Part shown: positions 23,184 through 30,157 of the stretch, piece after piece
How positions within the stretch are numbered: position 1 is the stretch's first letter
Layout: every line of letters begins with the position of its first letter
Assembly (NCBI GenBank): GCA_020632915.1
Contig: JACKEP010000037.1
Span: 1-37,596, forward strand
DNA: 37,596 nt
Direction: 5' to 3'
From: Alphaproteobacteria bacterium
GTDB lineage: Bacteria; Myxococcota_A; UBA796; GCA-2862545
Notes under the pieces: model-generated
The model's database searches: none
What the model saw: the letters and a program-made list of their open reading frames with translations, nothing else
Told to the model about the DNA's origin: nothing
Position numbers and translations under genes: made by a program

Positions 23184-24542
23184 TCAGCCGGCGACGCCGG
23201 TCGGTTCGAGCAGCCAGCGCCAGGCCGGCACCACGCGGACGGTACCGGTGGGCAGGCGGACGACCTCCTCCTCGCGCAGCGTCACCAGCGTGGCCGCGGC
23301 GATGCCCAGCTCGGCCATGGCTGCTTCCAGCGCACGCAGCTCGCGCCGCCGTGTGTCCTCGTCGGACAGCTGCGCACACACCTGGACGAGGTGGGGGGTC
23401 CCGTCGGCCTGTCGTCCGCAGAAGTCGACCTCGAACCCCGCCTCGGTGTCGACGTAGCCGAGCTCGACGAGTCCGCGTCGACGCAGCTCGAGGTAGACGA
23501 GGCTCTCCAGGCGGTGACCTACGTCCTCGGGCTTGGCGAAGGCCACCGTCCGCGAGAGCGCGGGGTCCACGGGGTACGCCTTCCGAGGGTGGATCTGGCG
23601 TCGCGCCGCCGACGCCGACCACAGCGGCACGGTGTAGACGAGGTGGGCGTCCTCGACGTGGGCGAGGAGCTCGTGGACGCTGTCCTTGCCGATCGCGTGC
23701 CCCTGCGAGCGCAGGTCGCGGTGGAGCCGATTCGCCGAGAACCGACCCGACGGGTTGGCCAGCAACCGCCGGACGAGCCAGCGCAGCGCGTGCACCTGGG
23801 TGACCCCGTGCCGCTCGACGATGTCTCTGAGCACGGCGACGTCGACGTACTCCTGCAGCACCCGCCGGCGCAGGTCTGCGTCCAGCCCCTGCACCTCGGG
23901 GAACCCGCCGGACTCCAGGTAGGCGTCGAAGGCGTGGGCCAGCCGCGCGCGCGCCGACGGTCCCACCGGCCAGGTGTGCGGGACGGTCGTTCCGGCATGC
24001 ACCAGCGCCTCGGCGAAGCTGAACGGGAGCACCTCGGTGGACAGGGCGCGACCGCGCAGGCTGGTGGCGATCTCCGCCGAGAGCATCTTCGACGACGAGC
24101 CCGTCACCAGCACGCGGACATGCACCTGGTCGAGGAGTCGCCGGACGAAGCGCTCCCACCCGGGCACGTTCTGCACCTCGTCGAGGTAGAGCCAGTGCTC
24201 CTGGCCGACCACCGACGGATGTCGGGCGTACCAGGCCTCGGTCAGTCCGGACAGCTCCGAAGCGTCCACGGACAGCCGTTCGTCCTCCAGGTTGACGTAG
24301 AGCAGGCGCTCTCGGGCAACGCCTTGGTCGAGCAGGTCCGCCATGTGCTGGAACAGCCGCCAGGTCTTGCCGACGCGACGCATGCCCACGAGGGCATCGG
24401 CCTTCCCCGGCAGTCCGGGGAGCTCCACCGCCCGCGGCGTGGGACGGGGGAGCGTCCGCTCCTCGAACTCGGCGACCAAGGCGGCGAAAGCATCGACGGA
24501 CACGCGGACCTCGCGTTCGCAGGGGGGCGCGAACCGCACCAT
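23184..24542 (-). CDS. AAA_14/DUF4143 family ATP-binding protein
   Basis: 452 residues from ATG 24542, preferred over ATG 24578 because AAGGACG sits three bases upstream, whereas the upstream ATG has its SD only two bases away. Walker A is GMRRVGKT (53-60) and Walker B WLYLDEVQNV (117-126); LVTGSSSKML (145-154) and LRGRA..TEVLPFSFAEA follow, as in AAA_14. The middle is a winged-helix region (AIGKDSVHELLAHVEDAHLVY). The C-terminus has the DUF4143 nuclease-like fold (GFEVDFCG.....LVQVC), in which the usual E-V-K strand reads Q-V-C. This subset is widespread and often horizontally spread; its cellular function is poorly known. Two inverted repeats before the gene suggest tight or autogenous control. 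The TPR-like gene lies 72 bp upstream on the same strand. Confidence 0.88.
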   Translation of the reverse strand: MVRFAPPCEREVRVSVDAFAALVAEFEERTLPRPTPRAVELPGLPGKADALVGMRRVGKTWRLFQHMADLLDQGVARERLLYVNLEDERLSVDASELSGLTEAWYARHPSVVGQEHWLYLDEVQNVPGWERFVRRLLDQVHVRVLVTGSSSKMLSAEIATSLRGRALSTEVLPFSFAEALVHAGTTVPHTWPVGPSARARLAHAFDAYLESGGFPEVQGLDADLRRRVLQEYVDVAVLRDIVERHGVTQVHALRWLVRRLLANPSGRFSANRLHRDLRSQGHAIGKDSVHELLAHVEDAHLVYTVPLWSASAARRQIHPRKAYPVDPALSRTVAFAKPEDVGHRLESLVYLELRRRGLVELGYVDTEAGFEVDFCGRQADGTPHLVQVCAQLSDEDTRRRELRALEAAMAELGIAAATLVTLREEEVVRLPTGTVRVVPAWRWLLEPTGVAG

Positions 24543-24545
24543 GAA

Positions 24546-24600
24546 CGTCCTTCTATCAAGGATGAATCGTGCCGACATCGTCCTTGGTGGAAGGACGATG
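24546..24600. promoter_or_regulatory. Pair of matching inverted repeats (operator or RNA hairpins) before the ATPase gene
   Basis: Two sites fit CGTCCTT-N5-AAGGAYG: 24546-24564 (centre 24555) and 24579-24597 (centre 24588). Their centres are 33 bp apart, about three helical turns. The second extends to perfect 10-bp arms, CATCGTCCTT (24576-24585) and AAGGACGATG (24591-24600). One arm of the first is itself the Shine-Dalgarno sequence of the ATPase gene, so either repressor binding or an RNA stem would block expression. The mechanism is inferred. Confidence 0.6.
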
Positions 24601-24614
24601 GATGGCCTCCCACC

Positions 24615-25406
24615 CTACTTCACCGCCATCGCCATGATCTTCCGCAGCGTCCGCAGGCTCTCCGGCACCCCGCGGATCTTCTGCGCCTGCGCGAACAGCT
24701 CGCGCGCTCGCGGCTGGCTCCCCGCCGACCACAGCGCGTCCACCAGGTTCAGCAGCGCGCGCAGCCGCTCCGCCGCGCTCCCCGACGCCTCGGCGACCTC
24801 CACGGCCCGCTCGAAGCTCTTCCGCGCGGCGGCGCGATCGCGCTGACGGTCCTGCACCTTGCCCAGCTCGCCGAGCATCCGCGCCGCACGGGCAGCGTCG
24901 TCGCGCGCCAGCGCCTCGTCGACCAACGCCCCAGCGAGCGCGCGCGCCGCGTCGAACTGCTTCGCCTCGCGCAGCACGATCACGAGGCGGACGGGGTCCT
25001 CCTCACCGGTCAGGTCGGCGGGCAGGCCCGCGGCGACGGCGTCGGCGACCGCGGGAGCGACCCACGGGTGGCCGACGTCGAGCTCGGCGACGTCGAGCAG
25101 GGTGGCCACGCGCGCGCGGCGGTCGTCCAGGGCCTCGAAGCGCGCGGCGGCATCCAGCCAGTGGGCCAGGGCGCCGTCGCGATCGTGGGCCCCGCGCCAG
25201 GCGAGGTAGCCGAGGTCGTCGAGGATCTCGGCCACAGCGCGCTCGTCGCCCGCCGAGCGCGCTGCGGCGAGCGCCACCTCGAACTGCTGGCGGGACCGGG
25301 CCAGAGCCGCGGCTTCCTTGACCTCTGAGCTGAACGCGCCGGTGACGATGCGCTCCATCAGGTCGCGCGCCTCGTGGCGGGCGTCGTCGGCGGGGCCAGG
25401 GGTCAT
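24615..25406 (-). CDS. TPR-like repeat protein
   Basis: 263 residues from ATG 25406, where GGAG lies nine bases upstream and the Ala/Arg-rich helical sequence begins. There is no signal peptide or membrane segment, so it is probably cytoplasmic. The sequence is made of helix pairs with TPR character: ILDDLGYLAWRGAHDRDGALAHW, AARMLGELGKVQDRQRDRAAARKSFERAVEVAEA, and LLNLVDALWSAGSQPRARELFAQA. A clear consensus TPR lies near residues 175-210 and a further one follows; earlier units are degenerate. Such proteins act as protein-interaction scaffolds. The ATPase gene follows on the same strand after 72 bp, but inverted repeats lie between, so an operon is uncertain. It is divergent from the tandem secreted paralogs. 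No specific partner can be named. Confidence 0.75.
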   Translation of the reverse strand: MTPGPADDARHEARDLMERIVTGAFSSEVKEAAALARSRQQFEVALAAARSAGDERAVAEILDDLGYLAWRGAHDRDGALAHWLDAAARFEALDDRRARVATLLDVAELDVGHPWVAPAVADAVAAGLPADLTGEEDPVRLVIVLREAKQFDAARALAGALVDEALARDDAARAARMLGELGKVQDRQRDRAAARKSFERAVEVAEASGSAAERLRALLNLVDALWSAGSQPRARELFAQAQKIRGVPESLRTLRKIMAMAVK

Positions 25407-25461
25407 CGCGGGTGGCTCCAGAGGCGGCGCGGGCCACGCCGTGGCATCGAACCGTCCGGGG

Positions 25462-25490
25462 TTGGCGGTCCGCGTTCCTCCTTGTACCGT
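25462..25490 (+). promoter_or_regulatory. Candidate promoter of first tandem paralog
   Basis: TTGGCG (25462-25467), 17-nt spacer, TACCGT (25485-25490), 30 bp before ATG 25521. The whole 62-bp stretch from the -35 to the start codon aligns without gaps to the one before the second paralog. Confidence 0.55.
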
Positions 25491-25520
25491 GAGCGCATCT
25501 CCCACGTCCCGGGATCCACC

Positions 25521-27053
25521 ATGCGCCTCCTCCCGCTCCTCCTCGCGGCGGTGACCTCGTCTGCCGTCGCCGCCGACCCCACGGTGCTCGTGCGCACCGG
25601 CACCACATTCGACGGCGTGGTCCCGCAGGACGTCGCGCCGTTCACGGTCGACGACGCCGGATCCTGGCGGGTCAAGGTCGATCACGCCAGCGGGCACGGC
25701 CTCGCGGGCCCTTCCGGGCTCACCTGGCAGACCGGGTGGGCCGCGCCACCTCCCAGCACCGACACGCTGGATGAGGTCCTGTTCGTGGCCAAGCCCGAGA
25801 CGTTCGGGCCCGCGCTGGTGACCACGCTCGCCCCGAGCGGCGACCGCGCGTTGCTCATCGCCCGCTACACCCCCGGCGTGAGCATCGCGCTGCGCGAGGG
25901 CGACCCGTTGACCGGCGTCGGCGTGCCACCGAACGCCACGCTGCGCGCCATCCTGTCGATGACGACGAACCGTCGCGGCATTCCCCGGCTCGTGATCGAG
26001 GACGATCAGGGGCGCCGCGCCCTCATGCAGGACTACCGCGAACCCGGCGGCACCGACCTCCTGTACGCCCAGGCCTACGAGGGCGAGCCCCTGTACGGCG
26101 AGCCCGGTCGAGGGCCGATCCAGCACATCGCCGCCGATCCCCACCTGCTCGACCTCCACGACCACGCGGACATGTCCTGGGTGGTGCGGTTCTCGGCGAC
26201 CCCCGGGCAGGACGAGTGCCTGGCCCGCGAGGGCGACGTGCTCGCCTGCACGGGCGACCCGTCTCCGCTACCCGGCGCCACCTATGCGTCGTTCGAAGTC
26301 GACGGCGCCCTGGCCGTCACCCAGGGTCCCCACCTGCTCGTGCGGTCCCAGGTGACCTCGGCCACCGGCACCACCACCCTCCTCGCCCTCGACGACACCG
26401 TCGTCGCCCAGGTGGGCACCCACCAGCCCGGCACACCGCCCGGCACGGTCCTGCAGTCGCTCGGCACCGGTCCCGTCGACCTCGGCGCCAACGGCACCAC
26501 CGCGTTCTGGGGGTCGTGGGACGGCTCGGACCCCACCGCGTCGGCGGGCATCTTCGTCGACGGAGCCCTCTACCTCGTCGACGGGCAGGCGCTGCCCGGC
26601 GTGGGGACTGTGGCGCACTGGCGACAGGATGTCGTCCTGTCCGAAGGCGGCGTCTACCTGCTCGTCACCGCCGACCTCACCGACGGCACCGCCGTCGCGC
26701 TCCGCTACGATCTGTCCGATCGCTTCCGCCTGGTGACGCCGCCCACGCTCGTCGCCGGCGACGTCAACCACCTGCACGTCGACCACGCGGCCGTGGGCCA
26801 CCGCATCGCGCTGATGGGCGGATCGAGCCCGGGCGCCACGCCGATGACCGGACCGTGTGCGGGCCTCGTGGTCGGACTCGGCCACGCCCGCATGCTGGAC
26901 GTGGACCGCGCGTACTACGTCGGCCTGGGCGGTGCCTGGGCCTTCTGGCATCCGCGGGTGCCTGCCGCGGCCGCGGGACGGACGGCCTATGTGCAAGCGG
27001 TGGACCTGGACGCCTGCGTGGCCACGGAGGTGCTGGCGTTGCCGGTGCAGTGA
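25521..27053 (+). CDS. Secreted repeat protein, tandem paralog 1
   Basis: 510 residues with a signal peptide (MRLLPLLLAAVTSSAVAA). The start follows GGGATCCACC, and the same leader precedes the neighbour's ATG. The body has repeated beta units in which a G-rich PGxG turn is followed by a strand and a GIF strand (TPPGTVLQSLGTGPVDLGANGTTAFWGSW, then ASAGIFVDGALYLVDGQ, LPGVGTVAHW). This resembles secreted DUF7453-like propeller proteins, though I am unsure of that name. The last ~100 residues are a variant of the shared module (ALMGGSSPGATP..GPCAG, AAGRTAYVQAVDLDAC) ending in LPVQ. Single cysteines in GPCAG and DAC may pair. It is closely related to the next gene, and the pair look like a gene duplication. 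Function is unknown; a periplasmic or exported location is inferred. Confidence 0.8.
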   Translation: MRLLPLLLAAVTSSAVAADPTVLVRTGTTFDGVVPQDVAPFTVDDAGSWRVKVDHASGHGLAGPSGLTWQTGWAAPPPSTDTLDEVLFVAKPETFGPALVTTLAPSGDRALLIARYTPGVSIALREGDPLTGVGVPPNATLRAILSMTTNRRGIPRLVIEDDQGRRALMQDYREPGGTDLLYAQAYEGEPLYGEPGRGPIQHIAADPHLLDLHDHADMSWVVRFSATPGQDECLAREGDVLACTGDPSPLPGATYASFEVDGALAVTQGPHLLVRSQVTSATGTTTLLALDDTVVAQVGTHQPGTPPGTVLQSLGTGPVDLGANGTTAFWGSWDGSDPTASAGIFVDGALYLVDGQALPGVGTVAHWRQDVVLSEGGVYLLVTADLTDGTAVALRYDLSDRFRLVTPPTLVAGDVNHLHVDHAAVGHRIALMGGSSPGATPMTGPCAGLVVGLGHARMLDVDRAYYVGLGGAWAFWHPRVPAAAAGRTAYVQAVDLDACVATEVLALPVQ

Positions 27054-27070
27054 TGCAGGCCATTCCGGGG

Positions 27071-27099
27071 TTGGCGGTGGACCCTCCACCCTGTACCGT
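27071..27099 (+). promoter_or_regulatory. Candidate promoter of second tandem paralog
   Basis: TTGGCG (27071-27076), 17-nt spacer, TACCGT (27094-27099), 31 bp before ATG 27130. It lies in the 76-bp gap between the paralogs and duplicates the promoter at 25462-25490, so each copy can be transcribed alone. Confidence 0.55.
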
Positions 27100-27129
27100 G
27101 ACCCCGCCTCCCACGTCCCGGGATCCACG

Positions 27130-28623
27130 ATGCGCTTCCTTCCGCTCCTGCTCGCGGCCGCGGCCGCGCCTGCGCTCGCCACCGAGCCCACCGTCCTGCT
27201 CCGCACCGGCGCCGCCGTCGGTCCCCACACCGTCCAGGATCTCAGCCTCGGCGACATCGACGACGCCGGCCGTTGGCGCGTGATCGCCGACACCGCCGGC
27301 GGCCGCGTGGTCGTCGCGGCGTCGGGGCCGTCGTGGGCCGAGGGGTCCGCGCTGCCGTCGTCCGACACGGTCGCGTCGGTGGTCGGGCTCGACACCACCC
27401 ACGCGCGCCACGCCACCTACCAGCTCACGGCAGCGCCCTCGGGTGACCACGTCGTCGTGCAGGGCACCACGGAGGTGGTGCGCACCGGCGACGCGATCAC
27501 GGCGCAGGGCACGTCCCCGGGCACCTCGGTGGCCAGCCTCGGCGCCCTCGCCACCCTGTCGTCGGGCCAGGTGTGGTCCGTCGTCACCGACGACACCGGC
27601 CGCAAGCTCCTGCTCGGGTTCGGCGGTCCGTCCACGCTCGACCCGCAGGTGATGCTCTACCGGGAGGGCGACTTCCACGACGTCGGCACGCGGCCGCGCA
27701 TCCAGGCCATCGCCGACGACCCGCGCCTGCTCGCGGCCGGACCCACGACCGAGCTCGCCTACGTCGTCGACTTCGCCGTGCCCCCCGCGGTCGACGCCTG
27801 CATCGGCGTCGGCGCCACGCTCCCCGCCTGCACCGGCGACGCCGCACCGCTCCCGGGCGCCACCTACGCCGCCTTCGACCACGACGGCGCCCTGGCCCTG
27901 AACGCGCACGACCGGCTGCTGGCGCGGTCGGAGGTGTCCGGGACCGGGTCGAACCGCGCGATCCTCGCGCTCGACGACACCCTCGTCGCCGCCGTGTCCG
28001 CCCACCAGGCCGGCACGCCGCCGGGCACCACGCTCCAGTCCCTCGGCGCCGGACGCATCGGCCTGTCCAACGCGGACGTCACCGCGTTCTGGGCCCAGTG
28101 GGACGACCCCGATCCGGCCGCGTCCGCCGGCATCTTCGTCGGCGGGTCGCTGTACGTCGTCGACGGGCAGACGCTGCCGGGCGTGGGCACCGTCGCCCAC
28201 TGGCACGACGACCTCGTGCTGTCGCACAACGGCACGTGGCTCCTGCTCGCCGCCGACCTCACCGACGGGTCCACGGTGGCCCTGCGCTACGACCTGTCCG
28301 ACCAGCTGCGCGTGATCGCCCCGGTCCCCACCCTGGCGGGCGGCATCAACACCTTCCTGCTCGCCACGGCCGCCCCGGGTCACCGCGTCGTGCTCGCCGG
28401 CAGCCCGCGCCGCGGCACCACGCCCCTCCCCGGCGCCTGCGCGGGCGCGTCGGTGGGCCTCGCCCGCCCCACGGCGCTCGGCATGACCACGGCGCTGGCC
28501 TACGGCAACGGCCTGTTCCAGGTGCCGATCCCGCTCGCGGCCGCCGGGCGCACGATCTACGTGCAGGCCGTCGACGTCGACGCGTGCGCGGTGAGCGAGG
28601 TCGTCGAGGTCACGCTGCAGTGA
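27130..28623 (+). CDS. Secreted repeat protein, tandem paralog 2
   Basis: 497 residues, beginning with signal peptide MRFLPLLLAAAAAPALA. It is collinear with paralog 1 over its full length. Shared stretches include the PTVL.RTG start, ACTGDA..LPGATYA.F, LALDDTLVA.V..HQ.GTPPGT.LQSLG, ASAGIFVGGSLYVVDGQ, LPGVGTVAHW and the ending AAGRTIYVQAVDVDAC..SEV. The early part (residues ~60-200) has diverged most. The C-terminal ~95 residues are the module variant with GACAG and D-x-D-A-C. It likely has the same export route and fold as paralog 1; separate substrates or partners are possible but not shown. It converges on the small exported-protein gene with only 12 bp between stop codons. Confidence 0.8.
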   Translation: MRFLPLLLAAAAAPALATEPTVLLRTGAAVGPHTVQDLSLGDIDDAGRWRVIADTAGGRVVVAASGPSWAEGSALPSSDTVASVVGLDTTHARHATYQLTAAPSGDHVVVQGTTEVVRTGDAITAQGTSPGTSVASLGALATLSSGQVWSVVTDDTGRKLLLGFGGPSTLDPQVMLYREGDFHDVGTRPRIQAIADDPRLLAAGPTTELAYVVDFAVPPAVDACIGVGATLPACTGDAAPLPGATYAAFDHDGALALNAHDRLLARSEVSGTGSNRAILALDDTLVAAVSAHQAGTPPGTTLQSLGAGRIGLSNADVTAFWAQWDDPDPAASAGIFVGGSLYVVDGQTLPGVGTVAHWHDDLVLSHNGTWLLLAADLTDGSTVALRYDLSDQLRVIAPVPTLAGGINTFLLATAAPGHRVVLAGSPRRGTTPLPGACAGASVGLARPTALGMTTALAYGNGLFQVPIPLAAAGRTIYVQAVDVDACAVSEVVEVTLQ

Positions 28624-28635
28624 CCGGCGACCGCG

Positions 28636-29091
28636 TCAGGGCGTGGTGGGCTTGGACGCCGGCGCAGGCCGCTTGACCTCGACGGTGACGTAGACCACGC
28701 CGGCGCCCGCACCCTCCACACCCGCCAGCGCGGACGCCATGCAGGTGGTGAGGTCGGCGCCGAAGGTGTCGCCCTCCTCCCCCCAGGAGGTCTCGCCAGC
28801 CGCGTCGGCGATCAGCGAGCCCTCGCTCTGCAGCGCGGCCGCGGAGGCCGCACCCGTCTTCTCCGTGACGGTCCACAGCGCGTACGCCCCGGCCGCAGCA
28901 GGGGCGACCTTCGGGGCGTGCTTGGCGGCGCACGCGGTGAGCGCCGGCACCGCCTTGACGTAGCGGCCCTGGTGGGCGTTGAGGTTGCCCGATCCGGCTG
29001 CGTTCACCAGCACGGACACGGTGTACGACGGCGTGCCCGCGTGGGCCGTGGCGCCCAGCGCGAGGGACAGGAGCAGCAAGGCAGGTCGCAT
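28636..29091 (-). CDS. Small exported protein, possibly AgmX/PglI C-terminal-like
   Basis: 151 residues from ATG 29091, preceded by GGAGA seven bases upstream and followed by a signal peptide (MRPALLLLSLALGATAHA). The mature part starts with VSVLVNAAGSGNLNAHQG, then has PALTACAAKHAP and LTTCMASALAGVEG around a Gly/Ala-rich middle, ending with the strand GVVYVTVEVKR. The pattern of two Cys in helices and a final strand resembles the AgmX/PglI/TonB-type C-terminal domains of Myxococcota, where a conserved Cys pair bridges the helices. That match is weak. It is likely periplasmic. It is divergent from the lipoprotein at 29237 and shares a 145-bp control region with it. Confidence 0.72.
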   Translation of the reverse strand: MRPALLLLSLALGATAHAGTPSYTVSVLVNAAGSGNLNAHQGRYVKAVPALTACAAKHAPKVAPAAAGAYALWTVTEKTGAASAAALQSEGSLIADAAGETSWGEEGDTFGADLTTCMASALAGVEGAGAGVVYVTVEVKRPAPASKPTTP

Positions 29092-29132
29092 GGTCGTTCT
29101 CCGCGCCGTGGACGTCGGTCGGCAGCGACCGG

Positions 29133-29138
29133 ACGGTA
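29133..29138 (-). promoter_or_regulatory. Possible -10 element of the small exported-protein gene
   Basis: Read leftward it is TACCGT, the same hexamer as before three plus-strand genes here, about 42 bp before ATG 29091. Only a poor -35 (CTGCGG, 18 nt upstream) is present. Confidence 0.3.
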
Positions 29139-29206
29139 GCACGGCGCCGACGTCGACCGCAGCCGAGGCGGACGGTTCCGTCACAGCCGGTGCGCCATGC
29201 ATCGGC

Positions 29207-29212
29207 TACGCT
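29207..29212 (+). promoter_or_regulatory. Possible -10 element of the lipoprotein gene at 29237
   Basis: TACGCT about 25 bp before the start codon, matching the elements at 4984 and 23093 (-). No clear -35 box is seen at 16-18 nt. Confidence 0.28.
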
Positions 29213-29236
29213 CGCGGCCCCCGCTCGGACCCCTGG

Positions 29237-30121
29237 ATGCAGAAGATGCCCGCCTCCCGCTGCGTCACCCTCGGCGCGCTCGCCCTGCTCACCCTCGGCG
29301 CCTGCCGCACGCTCGACCCCGTCCCCGAGGGTGTCGACGCCAATGCCTCCTGGATCTACCGGAACCAGGACACCGAGGACGAGGCCGAGCTGGCCGCCGC
29401 GCTCGTCCAGCTGCGCACCGATCTCGCCCTCGACGACATCGACGCCTACCTCGAGCGCCTGCTCGAGCCGCTGGACGCCGCGTCCGTCGCGATCGTCGGC
29501 AAGGAGGCCGTCGAGGCGCTCGCCCCCGAGGCGCGCGACGCGATGGACGACGCCGCCCTCGAGGCGGCGCTCGACGCCGGCACGCTCGTCCGGCTGGCCG
29601 ACCAGCAGGGCATGCTCGTCGCCACGAAGATCCCGTGCACCATCGACGACACCGTCGACGTCTTCATCCGCCTCGACCAGGACACCGTCCACCCCGACTA
29701 CGAGGCCTACGCCCGCAGCTACACCACCGACCGCGACGCCTTCGGCCCCGACACGCCGCTGGCGTGGACCACCGACTACACGGTGTCCGTGCTGTTCTCG
29801 ACCTACGAGGCCACCATCCTGGGCGGCGTGCGCTGGCTCGAGGGCGTCGACGCCGACGGCACGACCCGCAGGTTCGCCGTCGCGCGCGCCCACCTGCCCG
29901 AGCCGGCCACGTTCACCAAGGGCGGCACCTACTTCCGCCAGGACTACCAGCTCGACGTGTTCCTCCCGACCGCCGACGACCAGACGATCCACCTGTTCGC
30001 GGTGTGGCGCGACATGGACCTCGGCGGCTTCCACAGCAGCAACACCGCCTACATCGCCACCGTCAGCAAGGCGTTCCGCGACGGTGACGAGGAGATCGCG
30101 GCCTTCTGCCAGCCGGAGTGA
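29237..30121 (+). CDS. Lipoprotein of unknown function
   Basis: 294 residues from ATG 29237; a second ATG three codons on (29246) is equally possible since neither has a good SD. A canonical lipoprotein signal follows (ALLTLGAC, acceptor Cys23), with Arg at +2. Residues ~45-125 are acidic and helical (TEDEAELAAALVQLRTDLALDDIDAYLERLLEPLD), ending in a LVATKIPC turn. Residues ~130-290 form a beta-rich domain, with TTDYTVSVLFSTYEAT, TRRFAVARAHLPEP, GTYFRQDYQLDVFLP and TIHLFAVWRDMDLGG. I do not recognise either part. The alternating strands with aromatic residues suggest a periplasmic ligand- or assembly-type domain, but no function is claimed. It converges on the right-edge giant gene across a hairpin. 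Confidence 0.8.
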   Translation: MQKMPASRCVTLGALALLTLGACRTLDPVPEGVDANASWIYRNQDTEDEAELAAALVQLRTDLALDDIDAYLERLLEPLDAASVAIVGKEAVEALAPEARDAMDDAALEAALDAGTLVRLADQQGMLVATKIPCTIDDTVDVFIRLDQDTVHPDYEAYARSYTTDRDAFGPDTPLAWTTDYTVSVLFSTYEATILGGVRWLEGVDADGTTRRFAVARAHLPEPATFTKGGTYFRQDYQLDVFLPTADDQTIHLFAVWRDMDLGGFHSSNTAYIATVSKAFRDGDEEIAAFCQPE

Positions 30122-30124
30122 GGC

Positions 30125-30151
30125 GGCGGGCCGACGCGTCGCCGGCCCGCC
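30125..30151. terminator. Bidirectional terminator hairpin
   Basis: Perfect 9-bp arms GGCGGGCCG (30125-30133) and CGGCCCGCC (30143-30151) with a 9-nt loop, filling the 36-bp gap between the convergent stop codons at 30121 and 30158. Confidence 0.6.
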
Positions 30152-30157
30152 CACGCC

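Larger units (their letters stand above)
25461..28623 (+). repeat. Tandem gene duplication including promoter and leader
   Basis: Two promoter-leader-gene units lie head to tail (25461-27053 and 27070-28623). The 62 bp from -35 box to start codon align without gaps, including CTCCCACGTCCCGGGATCCA just before each ATG. Conservation of noncoding leader sequence points to duplication of a whole transcription unit. Confidence 0.65.

Noticed and set aside
21010..24159. 1049-codon minus-strand frame overlapping the oxidoreductase and ATPase genes
   Set aside because: It spans two well-supported genes and the hairpin between them in another frame; Arg/Ala-rich, no motifs.
24543..24578. ATG at 24578 as start of the AAA ATPase
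   Set aside because: Its SD-like AAGGACG is only two bases upstream and the extra 12 residues do not resemble the family; ATG 24542 has better spacing.
23069..25406. TPR, AAA ATPase and oxidoreductase as a single minus-strand operon
   Set aside because: Inverted repeats before the ATPase and a hairpin after it argue for separate units, and the gene functions show no link.
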